Shown: positions 9,104 through 17,848, counted from the first letter of the stretch. The stretch is 64,000 bases of DNA from Promethearchaeota archaeon (GCA_029838195.1 JALGVJ010000012.1:47732-111731); one strand, 5' to 3'. Numbers and translations are program-made. Notes: a model not told the origin generated them from the sequence alone.

Positions 9104-9560
9104 GGGTTCAATTTTTAATTTGTTAATTGCATATTGTTTTTCTTTAGTTAAAATAATTAATTCAATTCGTAATAAAGGTTTAGATCTTGATGAATGCGTT
9201 CGCTAAGAAAATTTTAGGTTTATCTAGTTTTTAAACTACTGATTACTGATTTCAACATTTAACAATCTTTTAAACGGTAGCAAAATGATCATTATCTCAT
9301 GAATCAGTTCCCAAACAAATCACCTGGTAAAAGAGTCGTGATCAAATCAAAATTTTTTCTAGGGGACATCTAAAAGGTAACATTTAAAAAGAATAAAAAT
9401 AATATATTTTTGCCCTCTTATAGGCTATTCGCATGGAAATGGTGTGAGAATCCCTCTCATCATTCTTATTCTAATTTGAATGGATGATTTTAAGTTAGAT
9501 GAAAATTCCATTTAGAATGCATTTGAAATCAGGAATCAATTTTAGTGAAGAAGATCAAAA
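9104..9560. other. Intergenic region between divergent genes
   Basis: 457 bases of AT-rich sequence between the minus-strand membrane protein and the plus-strand exchanger. No long frame, tRNA or clear inverted repeat was found by eye. Promoters for both genes should lie here, but I could not single out a convincing TATA box. Confidence 0.4.
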
Positions 9561-10514
9561 ATGGCCGAAGTTTTAATGTATAGTTTGTTGTTAGTAGGAG
9601 GAATCGTTTTAATCATGTATTCCAGTAGAGTAGCTGTAATTCATTCTGCTAGATTAGCTTCTCAATTAGGAGTCTCAAGTTTAATCATAGGGATAACTCT
9701 TGTATCTATTGGAACTGATTTCCCCGAAATATTTAATTCCATCATTTCCAGTTATTTAGGCCATAGTGACATTAACGTGGGTGATTCTGTAGGTTCAGTT
9801 TTAACGCAATTAACTTTAGTGTTTGGCTTATTACCTTTCCTCTGCGGAACGATTTATATAAAACGAAAAGAATTCATTATTATTGGTTCATGTTTAGTCT
9901 TATCATTATTTTTGATTTTTACCGTGGTGGAAAAGGGCTATTTCACTCGTTTAGATGCCTTATTCATGCTGTTAAGTTTTATATTTTATACACTTATTAC
10001 TTATAACGTTACGCATTCTGACATGTTAGAAAAAGTAGATCTGATGGTTTTAGACAAATATAAACCAAAAAAGATACACCTCATGTTAGCGATTTTAGGT
10101 TTTCTGGGAGTTGCTATTAGTTCCTTTATTATCATCCAATCGATAATTATTTTATCATCTTTCTTACAAATTCCCGAATATATTTTAAGTTATACCATTT
10201 TAGCTATTGGGACATCTTCCCCTGAGTTATTCATAGAAGTCACGGCAATTAAAAAAAAAGAATATAACATTGCAATTGGAGATGCCTTAGGAAGTTGTAT
10301 CGTTGATGCTTCTATATCCATTGCGATAGGAAATTTCTTATTTCCTCAGAATGTTTCCGCAGAATTGGCCATGCCCACTATCCTCTATACAATAATTTCT
10401 TGCACAATGGTAATAGTGTTGGTCTCGGTCAGGCAAAAGTTAGACAAGAAAGCGGGAGCCATATTAATCTCATTGTATGCGATTTCCTTCATCTTATTTA
10501 TCTTTATTCTATAA
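9561..10514 (+). CDS. Sodium/calcium exchanger-family membrane protein (CaCA)
   Basis: A 317-residue protein with about ten membrane helices in two homologous halves. Alpha-1 reads GTDFPEIFNSIISSYLG followed by NVGDSVGSVL. Alpha-2 reads GTSSPELF followed by AIGDALGSC. These correspond to the GTSxPE and GNxxGSN ion-binding repeats of YrbG/NCX-type exchangers. The first repeat has D for S and the second part of each has Asp where Asn is usual, so ion preference may differ. It probably exports Ca2+ or another cation in exchange for Na+ or H+ at the cytoplasmic membrane. Confidence 0.85.
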   Translation: MAEVLMYSLLLVGGIVLIMYSSRVAVIHSARLASQLGVSSLIIGITLVSIGTDFPEIFNSIISSYLGHSDINVGDSVGSVLTQLTLVFGLLPFLCGTIYIKRKEFIIIGSCLVLSLFLIFTVVEKGYFTRLDALFMLLSFIFYTLITYNVTHSDMLEKVDLMVLDKYKPKKIHLMLAILGFLGVAISSFIIIQSIIILSSFLQIPEYILSYTILAIGTSSPELFIEVTAIKKKEYNIAIGDALGSCIVDASISIAIGNFLFPQNVSAELAMPTILYTIISCTMVIVLVSVRQKLDKKAGAILISLYAISFILFIFIL

Positions 10515-10634
10515 CACCTAATTTAAATCATGAATATTTCATACACCCCATTCAATTTCATGAGGAGGGAAGGAAATATTTTAAATTAGAAAAAATTACA
10601 TTAATCCTATCCGAAAAGTTATCGTTGAATTCTT

Positions 10635-11234
10635 ATGAAAAAAATCATTTTAGCATCAAAATCAATCGATAGAAGCGAACTTCTAAAGCAAGCGGGAATC
10701 TCCTTTGAAATATTGGTTACTAATGTCAATGAAGAAGAATTTAAACGTAAGATCCCGGATCCCGTAAGTCTCGTGGAAGAATTGGCAAAACAAAAGGCTT
10801 TGGCCGCTAAAAATAAACTAATTTCAAGAAAAAACGAGTATATTATTATTGGATTCGATACCGTTGTTGAGCATCAGAGAGACATCATTGGAAAGGCTAA
10901 GAATGAAAAAGAAGCATTTAATATTCTAAAAAAATTACAAGGCACCACCCATTCATTAATTACCGGCATTGCAATTAGCGAAGTTCCCTCTCCTAAAATT
11001 ATCGTCGATCACGATATTACTCGAGTCAAGTTTTTACCGCTCTCAAATGAAGATATTTGGGCTTATATAAAATCAGGCGAATGGAGAGGGAGAGCTGGCG
11101 CATATTCAATTAGACAAAAAGCAGGCTTGTTCATCGATTATATTGAAGGTTCTTCGTCAAATGTAATGGGATTGCCTCTTAATAAATTATTTTTAATTTT
11201 AAAAAGAGAATTTAATCTAAATTTACTTCTTTAA
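10635..11234 (+). CDS. Maf-family nucleotide pyrophosphatase
   Basis: A 199-residue Maf protein. Motifs are ASKSIDRSELLKQAG at the N terminus (the usual SxSPRRxELL is slightly altered), GFDTVV near residue 74, a Ser/Thr-rich THSLITG, and GEWRGRAGAYSIRQKAG followed by GSSSNVMGLPL. The family hydrolyses non-canonical or modified NTPs (dTTP/UTP, m5U, pseudo-U) to monophosphates. It lies 43 bases before a DUF84 inosine-triphosphatase-like gene on the same strand, forming a nucleotide house-cleaning pair. Confidence 0.85.
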   Translation: MKKIILASKSIDRSELLKQAGISFEILVTNVNEEEFKRKIPDPVSLVEELAKQKALAAKNKLISRKNEYIIIGFDTVVEHQRDIIGKAKNEKEAFNILKKLQGTTHSLITGIAISEVPSPKIIVDHDITRVKFLPLSNEDIWAYIKSGEWRGRAGAYSIRQKAGLFIDYIEGSSSNVMGLPLNKLFLILKREFNLNLLL

Positions 11235-11277
11235 ATTTAATAAAAGGAATAATTTTAGGATTTATGGAACAGTATCC

Positions 11278-11841
11278 ATGTTAAAAATATGCGTGGGGTC
11301 TTTAAATCCCTTGAAATATGAGGCAGTAAAAGATGGTTTTGCGAAATACTTCTCATCTTTTACCGTGAGTAAGATTAAAGCAGATCCGAAAGTTCGAGCC
11401 CAACCAATAGGAATTGAATTAATTTTGAAAGGAGCAATCAATCGAGCTAAAGAGGCTTTAAAATATTTAATGCAAGAAACAAAACAAACACGCGACATTT
11501 TTGGCGTGGGAATTGAAGCGGGCTTAGTTAAAATACCCCCTGCGATTACGGGCTACATGGATTTTCAATTCTGCGTTATCATGGATGAACATGAGAAAAT
11601 AACTATTGGAAGCGGAATCGGCTTTGAATATCCTCCACGGGTAATTAAAAAAGTATTATCGGACAAAACCACCGAAATAGGGGAAATCATGGGAAATTTA
11701 TTCGGAAATAAAAACTTGAAATATAAACAAGGTGCCATCGGAGTTCTTAGCATGCATGTTCTAAATAGAAAAACAATTTTAACTCAAGCTGTCATTTGTG
11801 CTTTATTACCCCGCATTAATAAGACATTATATAGTGAATAG
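11278..11841 (+). CDS. DUF84/YjjX-like inosine/xanthosine triphosphatase
   Basis: A 187-residue protein of the NTPase PRRC1/YjjX family. It opens with ICVGSLNPLKYEAVKDGF, the SxNPxK phosphate-binding motif, and continues with FGVGIEAGL near residue 80 and IGSGIGFEYPP near residue 117. Members hydrolyse ITP and XTP and keep deaminated purines out of nucleic acids. ATG 11278 directly precedes the conserved strand, so the start is well supported. Its pairing with Maf suggests a joint pool-sanitising role. Confidence 0.85.
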   Translation: MLKICVGSLNPLKYEAVKDGFAKYFSSFTVSKIKADPKVRAQPIGIELILKGAINRAKEALKYLMQETKQTRDIFGVGIEAGLVKIPPAITGYMDFQFCVIMDEHEKITIGSGIGFEYPPRVIKKVLSDKTTEIGEIMGNLFGNKNLKYKQGAIGVLSMHVLNRKTILTQAVICALLPRINKTLYSE

Positions 11842-11974
11842 TGAAAACTCTCCCCTAATGATTAGAACTAAAGGCTCCTTTGAACTATTATTAAAAATTA
11901 GATCATCATTTAAATATTAACATTAGTTATAATCTATATTATTTATTGATTAAAAAAATGAAAAGAGGGTACAA

Positions 11975-12289
11975 ATGCCTAAATATAAGCGATATTCCAT
12001 CATGAAAATACTCGCTGTAGTAGGGGGAGTTTTAGCTCTAGTGGAATCTTTCTTGAGTTTTGTGGGGCGCTCCTTTACAATTTTCATCTCTTTAGGAGGC
12101 TCCATTATCGGCCCAATTATTGGAATTATTCTTGGAATAGTCGTTATTTTAGCGTGCGTGAGACCGGAAGATCCCATACCTTTTAATGCCGTACTATTTC
12201 TCATTTTGGGAATTTTAATTATTTTATTCTCGAGCTTAATTGGAGGAATTTTGGTCTTGATTGCCGGAGTTCTCGGGCTAATTAAATGA
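11975..12289 (+). CDS. Small three-helix membrane protein, paralogue 1
   Basis: A 104-residue hydrophobic protein with an N-terminal basic KYKRYSIMK segment and three membrane helices. A short conserved loop, CVRPEDPIPFNAVLF, lies between helices 2 and 3. The same loop pattern (CALKPDQPLPFNWIVL) occurs in the next gene, showing that the two are paralogues. Function unknown. ATG 11975 follows AAGAGGGTAC, a weak ribosome site. Confidence 0.65.
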   Translation: MPKYKRYSIMKILAVVGGVLALVESFLSFVGRSFTIFISLGGSIIGPIIGIILGIVVILACVRPEDPIPFNAVLFLILGILIILFSSLIGGILVLIAGVLGLIK

Positions 12290-12464
12290 TCTTAATAGTT
12301 CTATTTTCCATGAATTAAATAACAAACATTTTTTTTACATGTTTTTATATAACTATTAATTTTTTTTTTATCATCTCATCGCATTATTAAAAATAAACTA
12401 AAAAATTATTTGAGATCCAATGGTTATTTTTAATTAACATTTTGAACGAATTAAGGGTGATTAA

Positions 12465-12803
12465 ATGAAAAAGCACTATAAGAATGAAAAATTAATGAAG
12501 TTTCTAACCATCATCGGCGCAATTCTAGGCTTAGTGGGTGTAATATCCATGTTCGCTTCCTTAGCGGGATTAGGTTTTTTTCCTACTCCTGTACCTGTTG
12601 TTGTTAGCATTATCGTATCGGCGATAGTTGGTTTGATAATCGTCATCTTGACGTTTTTGTGTGCATTAAAACCAGATCAACCCCTTCCCTTTAACTGGAT
12701 CGTGTTGTTGGTTCTTGCCATCTTGCTTATCATTTTTGCTAATCTTTGGGGCGGGCTGATTGTTTTAATTGCGGCTATAATCGGGCTAATAGAAGATTTA
12801 TAA
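12465..12803 (+). CDS. Small three-helix membrane protein, paralogue 2
   Basis: 112 residues with the same plan as the preceding gene: basic start, three helices, the loop KPDQPLPFNW between helices 2 and 3, and an ending of WGGLIVLIAAIIGLI. It comes from tandem duplication followed by divergence. No catalytic residues are seen. A run of nine T at 12837-12845 follows and probably ends transcription of the pair. Confidence 0.65.
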   Translation: MKKHYKNEKLMKFLTIIGAILGLVGVISMFASLAGLGFFPTPVPVVVSIIVSAIVGLIIVILTFLCALKPDQPLPFNWIVLLVLAILLIIFANLWGGLIVLIAAIIGLIEDL

Positions 12804-12836
12804 TCTAAAATCGAGTAAAGATAAAAAAACTCATTC

Positions 12837-12845
12837 TTTTTTTTT
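12837..12845 (+). terminator. Poly-T terminator after the small membrane protein pair
   Basis: Nine consecutive T residues, about 34 bases after the stop codon and followed by more T-rich sequence. Archaeal RNA polymerases terminate at such U-tracts without a hairpin. Confidence 0.45.
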
Positions 12846-13074
12846 AATTTTATTTTTCATTTCTCCCTATAATTTTTCCTTTTCTCTTATCATGATCCCT
12901 TTTATTTTCATTTAGTGATGCAATTTTTTTGAAATTCTCATGCGAGATTTTTATTTTTAATGTTTTTTTTTAAATTTTTAATTTGAAGTAAAAATTTGGG
13001 TGATTTATAATAATTTTAGAGTTGACTTTAAGTGCAGATCTAAAAGTATTTACTTGTTAGATTTCCATTTTAAA

Positions 13075-13144
13075 AAATCACTTTAGAGGAGGTGACCCTA
13101 ACCGAAAGATTTATATATGTAAAGTGATTTGTATAAATTAGGGT
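13075..13144 (+). promoter_or_regulatory. hsp20 promoter with TATA box inside two interleaved inverted repeats
   Basis: A TATA box (TTTATATA, 13110-13117) follows a BRE-like ACCGAAA (13101-13107). An 11-bp perfect inverted repeat, AAATCACTTTA at 13075-13085 and TAAAGTGATTT at 13120-13130, brackets it. A second pair, ACCCTAA at 13095-13101 and TTAGGGT at 13138-13144, is offset downstream and covers the BRE and the expected start site near 13140. This looks like a repressor site controlling the heat-shock gene, comparable in logic to Phr-type control of archaeal hsp20, but the sequences are not the known Phr site. Confidence 0.7.
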
Positions 13145-13207
13145 TTGTCAATCTATTATTGTCATCCATCCATTAACTTAAAATCAATAAGTTAGGAGGT
13201 GGATCAT

Positions 13208-13762
13208 ATGTCTGATTCCAAAAAAGTAGATGTTAAGAAAACAGAAAGTAAGGAAGATAAAAAATCGCGTGAAATCACGCTCAGACGAGAAAGCCCATTT
13301 TCCTTGTTTCAAGAAATGGATCGCTTCTTCGATGATGTGAGGAGAAGTTTTTTTGAGGATTGGTGGTGGCCATTTAGTGGACGAGCTTTTCGACCTTTAA
13401 GCCTAGAAATTAGCGAAGATGAACCCATTTTCAGAACTCCCTTGGCAAACATCAGCGAGACAAAAGATTACTTCATAATAAGTGCTGAAATGCCAGGCAT
13501 GGATAAAGGAGATTTAGAAGTTACCATTCACGATGGCATGTTAGAAATCAAGGGCGAGCACAAGGAAGAGAAAAAGGAAGAAGAGAAAGGAGAACTCATC
13601 AGACGCGAATATCGCTCTGCCAGCTATTACCGAGCGTTCAACTTGCCCGAATACATTGATGAGGACAAGATTGATGCTTCCTTGGATAAGGGCGTGCTTA
13701 CCATTAAAGTGCCAAAAATAGAGCCTCCAGAACCCGAGAAAAAGAAAATCGAAGTAAAATGA
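13208..13762 (+). CDS. hsp20: Small heat shock protein (Hsp20/alpha-crystallin)
   Basis: A 184-residue chaperone. It has a Lys/Glu-rich N-terminal 25 residues, an aromatic-rich arm (SLFQEMDRFFDDVRRSFFED), and an alpha-crystallin domain from about residue 75 (PLANISETKDYFIISAEMPG) to 165 (ASLDKGVLTIKVPK). A charged tail ends KKKIEVK, which holds an IxV-like element for docking. It binds unfolding proteins as an oligomer in the cytoplasm. ATG 13208 is chosen because AGGAGGTG (13194-13201) lies six bases upstream; the in-frame GTG at 13199 overlaps that site. Confidence 0.9.
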   Translation: MSDSKKVDVKKTESKEDKKSREITLRRESPFSLFQEMDRFFDDVRRSFFEDWWWPFSGRAFRPLSLEISEDEPIFRTPLANISETKDYFIISAEMPGMDKGDLEVTIHDGMLEIKGEHKEEKKEEEKGELIRREYRSASYYRAFNLPEYIDEDKIDASLDKGVLTIKVPKIEPPEPEKKKIEVK

Positions 13763-14091
13763 ATTTGCGACCAATTTACTAATGAATTTCTTTTTTTTTT
13801 TAATTTATTTTGATTTCACATGTTATCTCTTGCTTTTTGCTCCTTATTTTTAGCCTCATAATTCTCATAACGCCTCAATCTTTTTTTTATACAAAAATTT
13901 TATATAAAAGAGAGAAAGAGAGAAATTTCACTTGAAATGAAAGGATAAGAAGGTTTTTTTGATAATTTCATTAGGAATTAGATTTCTATATCTTAATTCC
14001 TTAAATTATTTCCCTAAATCGTGGTAAACTTTAACTTTCATGCCGTGCTTTAAGATTTAGTAGCACGCTTAAAACATGTAATAAAATTTCC
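13763..14091. other. Intergenic region between hsp20 and the MFS gene
   Basis: 329 AT-rich bases holding the hsp20 poly-T tract. A TTTTATATAAAAGAG stretch near 13899-13913 could be a TATA element for the MFS gene, though it is nearly 180 bases from that start. Nothing else was recognised. Confidence 0.35.
13791..13801 (+). terminator. Poly-T terminator after hsp20
   Basis: Eleven consecutive T residues about 28 bases after the hsp20 stop, then further T-rich sequence. Fits intrinsic archaeal termination. Confidence 0.5.
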
Positions 14092-15333
14092 ATGGAAAAA
14101 TCAGTGATGATCTCGAAATGGCCCTTTTGGCCCGTGCTTTTATTAGCCATTATCTATCCTATAAATGGTGCGCTAATAAATCTCGCCATCCCTCTTTATT
14201 TCTTTAACCAAGGCGTAGATGTGAGAATTATCGGTTTATTAAGTTCAGGCATGGCAATAACGTATTGCTTTTCCCCCATGGCCGTTAATAAATTTTCAAA
14301 TAAAATAGGTCGCAAGTATAGCATCATATTAGCGTGTGCCGGAGGATTTCTTGCCCAATTGACCTATTACTTCACGCTGCATCCTTTCGTTTTTTTTTTC
14401 TCTCGGGTTTTTGAAGGATTCATCATGGGCTTTTATTGGTCAAGCTTGCAATCGAGCATATCGGACTCAGGGCTTGAAAAAATTGACACGCTCATATCCC
14501 GCTATAATTTCTCTTGGAACTTTGGCATTCTCTCCGGATTCCTGATTGGGTTCATCCTATTATTTTCATTAAATGAACTCCTTTTTATTTTTTATATTAG
14601 CCCCCTCTTCCTTCTTCTAATGATTCTCATCAGTACTTGCTTTTTTAAAGAACCCCCTAAATTTAATTCTGTCAATTCCCTTTCGCTTGCGTCTCATTCT
14701 CCCGCCATTCCATCATCTTTTCAAACTTTAAACTCGAAGAATGAGGAAAATCACCTTTCTCTAAATACGGAGCAATTTCATGTCCCTATTGCCATTCCCA
14801 TCTATTTCATCGTTTTTTTTGCCTTGAGCGCTACAGGAATTAATTTCCTATACCCTTTAAAATCGGAAATCTTAGGTTTCCCCGCTTATACAACTTATCT
14901 ATTGGCTTTTTTGGCACTAATCATGCAAACCACGGTTGCTTTCTTATCCACCAAGGTATCCCTCTCAATACTGATGAAATGGTCGTTGCCTTCCATTTTG
15001 ATCATGTTAATCGTAGAAATCTTGTTTGGCATTACCAGCTCATTTCTAATTTTTATCTTCCTTTTTCTGTTCATCGGCTCCCTCAACGGCTTTTTCTACA
15101 GCATTGCTCTAAAGATATTCATTTTCTTAAACATCTTGAAAAATACCTCCAAGTATTCCGGTATCGCTGAAAGTGCAAATGGAATCTCATTCTTCTTTTC
15201 AACCAACTTTTTAAGCTTGATAGCAGCGATTTCCTTGAATTATAGCTTTTTTTTCTTATCAATGATCCTTGGAATCTTCTTGATCATCCATTTAATCCTC
15301 ATGAAAAAAATAATCATTCCAAAAACATTTTAA
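14092..15333 (+). CDS. Major facilitator superfamily transporter
   Basis: A 413-residue protein with about twelve membrane helices split by a polar central loop (residues 195-235). The loop between helices 2 and 3 has NKIGRKYSII, the MFS motif A. It is probably a secondary transporter or drug exporter; substrate unknown. Its last 33 codons plus stop (15231-15335) are repeated at 17699-17803 with four differences in 105 bases, and a two-gene minus-strand module lies between the copies. The gene itself is intact. Confidence 0.8.
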   Translation: MEKSVMISKWPFWPVLLLAIIYPINGALINLAIPLYFFNQGVDVRIIGLLSSGMAITYCFSPMAVNKFSNKIGRKYSIILACAGGFLAQLTYYFTLHPFVFFFSRVFEGFIMGFYWSSLQSSISDSGLEKIDTLISRYNFSWNFGILSGFLIGFILLFSLNELLFIFYISPLFLLLMILISTCFFKEPPKFNSVNSLSLASHSPAIPSSFQTLNSKNEENHLSLNTEQFHVPIAIPIYFIVFFALSATGINFLYPLKSEILGFPAYTTYLLAFLALIMQTTVAFLSTKVSLSILMKWSLPSILIMLIVEILFGITSSFLIFIFLFLFIGSLNGFFYSIALKIFIFLNILKNTSKYSGIAESANGISFFFSTNFLSLIAAISLNYSFFFLSMILGIFLIIHLILMKKIIIPKTF

Positions 15334-15335
15334 AT
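15231..15335 (+). repeat. 105-bp direct repeat, copy 1 (MFS 3' end)
   Basis: Aligns without gaps to 17699-17803 with four mismatches (about 96% identity). It covers the end of the MFS gene including its stop. It marks the left border of the TIGR04255 module. Confidence 0.85.
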
Positions 15336-15590
15336 ATTATTCGCTCAAATTAAAAAAAAACAAAAACGCAGCAATCTCATCGAAATTTCATTTCCTTGAA
15401 ACATATATCAGAAAAAACTCAAATTTAAAAAATAATCTAAATAATACTCTTGAAATATATTTAAAAAAATCTTTTAGTGATTTCCGAAAAATTTCTCTCT
15501 TATCAAAGTAATAAAATTACTCCAAACATAATTATTTAAAATAGTGAAAATAAAATTACACTTTTATTATTTAAATCGAAAAAAATTTTA

Positions 15591-16232
15591 CTATTTTTTT
15601 AATTCCCTTAACGTCATTTCAGCATTAGAACGATCCTCACCAGATAATTGTCCTAAATGAAATTTAATCTCGTCTCCATTTAAAAACATAATATCTTCAA
15701 ATGCCAGTCTGCTGAAAAATCTAGTAATTTTATCAATTAATACTTTCAATGCGGGTTCCTTTAGCCGGCAAACATAAAAATATTGAATATTATTTTGAAA
15801 AAATTCATATGGAATTAAAAAAAGGCTTTTAAAATCTAATAATTTTGGTTTTTTAAAAAATTCAATTTGTTCCATCGGAGGAAAATAGTAAAACCTTGTT
15901 TCATCTCTAATGATATTTCTTATTCCCTTTACTCTCTTTTTAATATTATTAACAGAGAGTTTATTTTCAGGAAGATCTGTCAATTCCGCAAATAAAATTG
16001 AATAACCTTGTCGAATATCGCAAGATTGTGACAATATGACGCCATGAGCAAGAATAGGTTTTATTTTAAAATCTCCTTTTTCAGGTATTTCATTAATTTG
16101 AATGTTTTCTAACCAATAATTCTTAATATCATCGAAATTAACTTGATTAGGAGTTATTTTGGGAATATTTTGTAAAACATCTCCTTGTTGAGAAGGCCTT
16201 TCGGTACATTCGTGTCGTAAATCATATGTTAT
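15591..16232 (-). CDS. SQSCDI-motif protein, partner of TIGR04255 gene; start codon apparently ATA
   Basis: The minus-strand frame is open from 16232 to the stop at 15591, about 213 residues. The N-terminal part (RPSQQGDVLQNIPKI, then HGVILSQSCDIRQG) has the look of a conserved family motif, here called SQSCDI; the C-terminal part is charged and helical. No ATG, GTG or TTG exists upstream of a TTG at 16034, which would cut off the conserved region. The first codon after the upstream stop is ATA 16230-16232, placed where ATG would be expected. It lies 28 bases after the TIGR04255 stop. Either ATA is used or the start was lost by a G-to-A change. Function unknown. Confidence 0.55.
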   Translation of the reverse strand: MTYDLRHECTERPSQQGDVLQNIPKITPNQVNFDDIKNYWLENIQINEIPEKGDFKIKPILAHGVILSQSCDIRQGYSILFAELTDLPENKLSVNNIKKRVKGIRNIIRDETRFYYFPPMEQIEFFKKPKLLDFKSLFLIPYEFFQNNIQYFYVCRLKEPALKVLIDKITRFFSRLAFEDIMFLNGDEIKFHLGQLSGEDRSNAEMTLRELKK

Positions 16233-16260
16233 TCAAAAAAAAACGCATGGTTTTTAAAAA

Positions 16261-17496
16261 TTAATCATTTAAAATATTTGCCAATTCCTTTTCAAGTTCT
16301 TTTTGATTGTTTTGTTCTTTTTGAAAAATTAATAAAGTGTCTATTAGATCATCTATAGCAATGAGAACGTCTTCAGAAACATTAGATAATAGCGAATTTT
16401 TATAAGAATTCAAGAATTCAATGGTAATGAAATCTACTGGACATATTTTCCATTGTAAAGCACCATTGATTTTATCGAATGTTGCCGGATAAATTTCTTT
16501 TAAACCTATTATCTGAAAAATGGTGAAAATCTGTTGGAAATTAATAACAGGCTCTTTTCTTGTTGCTTTCCAATATAATAAAAGGCCCTCAATGAATTTA
16601 TCAAAAATTTCAGGTAATAACTCCTTAAGATCATAATAAATTCTCTTCAAATTATCATATAATTGTTTCACTATATTTATTATAGCTTCTATGAAATTTT
16701 TAATCCATGAAGTTAAATTATCACTATTTACTGGATCTATACTATCTTCTATCAATTCATTTTTTTCATTATTTTCAAAATTAATATATGTTTTCATTAA
16801 TTTATGCATTATATTTAAAAATTTATCTTCAATGATATCATAAATATCATCTAATTCATCATTTAAAGTACCTTCATTCTCTATAGAAAAATTTTTTGTT
16901 CTTATATATATATTTTCTAAATTAAAACAAAAATGCCCTTCCTTTTTAGAAGACAGTCCTCTTAACCTAATTATATATTTATCGGATTCTGATGTTAAAA
17001 CTTTTATAGCGCAATAAAAATCATTATAATCAATCTCCCAATTAGAGGGAAATTCTGTGTGTAATTTAAAAAATTTTTTTAATTCGAAACCTTTCGAAGG
17101 AAAATTAAATTCATCAATATATTCCATTCTAATTTGCTCAATTTCCTTAATTTTTAAATTATTATTTAATTTTTTTAAAGTTTCAATTATTTTATTTTTT
17201 ATATCTTTCCAAGATGAATATTCTGTAAAAATGAATATCAGACCATTCGAATAAAAATGAATTTGACGCGTTTTCTCCTCATTTAAAAATTGAATCGGTC
17301 CTATTTGGATTGGAAAATCTATTTTAGTTAATATATCACTTGGATATTCTATTATATTTATATTGGGAGCAATCGGATACTTTTCTTTTATTGCATTTTC
17401 GAATTGAGCCATCATTTCAAAAGATAATTTTTTAGGCTTATTTAATTTAAAGTCAATTCTAAATGATTTTAAAGGTGGATTTTTTATTATTACCAT
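16261..17496 (-). CDS. TIGR04255-family protein
   Basis: About 411 residues. The N-terminal half (IKNPPLKSFRIDFKL, then PIQIGPIQFLNEEKTRQIHFYSNGLIFIF) matches the sporadically distributed TIGR04255 family as I recall it. The C-terminal half is helical and charged. Family function is unknown; its patchy spread and habit of pairing with small partner genes resemble mobile or defence-linked genes, which is inference. ATG 17496 is preferred because the 20 residues before it are Lys/Arg-rich and unlike the family. It is first in a two-gene minus-strand unit held between direct repeats. Confidence 0.7.
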   Translation of the reverse strand: MVIIKNPPLKSFRIDFKLNKPKKLSFEMMAQFENAIKEKYPIAPNINIIEYPSDILTKIDFPIQIGPIQFLNEEKTRQIHFYSNGLIFIFTEYSSWKDIKNKIIETLKKLNNNLKIKEIEQIRMEYIDEFNFPSKGFELKKFFKLHTEFPSNWEIDYNDFYCAIKVLTSESDKYIIRLRGLSSKKEGHFCFNLENIYIRTKNFSIENEGTLNDELDDIYDIIEDKFLNIMHKLMKTYINFENNEKNELIEDSIDPVNSDNLTSWIKNFIEAIINIVKQLYDNLKRIYYDLKELLPEIFDKFIEGLLLYWKATRKEPVINFQQIFTIFQIIGLKEIYPATFDKINGALQWKICPVDFITIEFLNSYKNSLLSNVSEDVLIAIDDLIDTLLIFQKEQNNQKELEKELANILND

Positions 17497-17602
17497 AATA
17501 AATTTGTTTCTAGTTCTTTCTTTCTTTTTTCTACTATTGACATCAAGAGAAGTCAATTCATTTTCTTTTTATATTATAGACCTGACTTTCATTAATGATA
17601 TA

Positions 17603-17848
17603 GATACGAATTTTTCAATTCGTATTGGAAAAAAGCACCATTTGGAGTATCACTTATTTTATCCTTATCATTTCTCTTTTTCTTCTCTTTTTTTTGTGTT
17701 CCTTGAATTACAGCTTTTTTTTCTTATCAATGATCCTTGGAATCTTCTTGATCATCCATTTAATCCTCATGAGAAAAATAATCATTCCAAACACATGTTA
17801 AATTTTAATCTCATTAAAAACAAGAAATTATTTGAAAAATTTCATTAA
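17603..17848 (+). pseudogene. Remnant of an MFS gene 3' end
   Basis: In the reading frame of the upstream MFS gene this stretch is open from just after TAG 17601-17603 to TGT-TAA near 17800. It reads hydrophobic residues that become nearly identical to the MFS C terminus from 17699 (SLNYSFFFLSMILG...). Upstream of 17699 the match to the MFS gene is weak but seems to continue. It lacks a start and has no body, so it is a remnant of a second or displaced MFS gene. Confidence 0.6.
17699..17803 (+). repeat. 105-bp direct repeat, copy 2
   Basis: Gapless match to 15231-15335 with four substitutions. Same orientation, 2.47 kb apart. Both ends lose similarity abruptly or nearly so. With copy 1 it brackets the TIGR04255 pair. 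Confidence 0.85.

Noticed and set aside
17504..17848. 114-residue plus-strand frame in the TIGR04255 upstream region
   Set aside because: Its end covers the MFS remnant in the wrong frame and its start is antisense to the TIGR04255 N terminus; no coding character.
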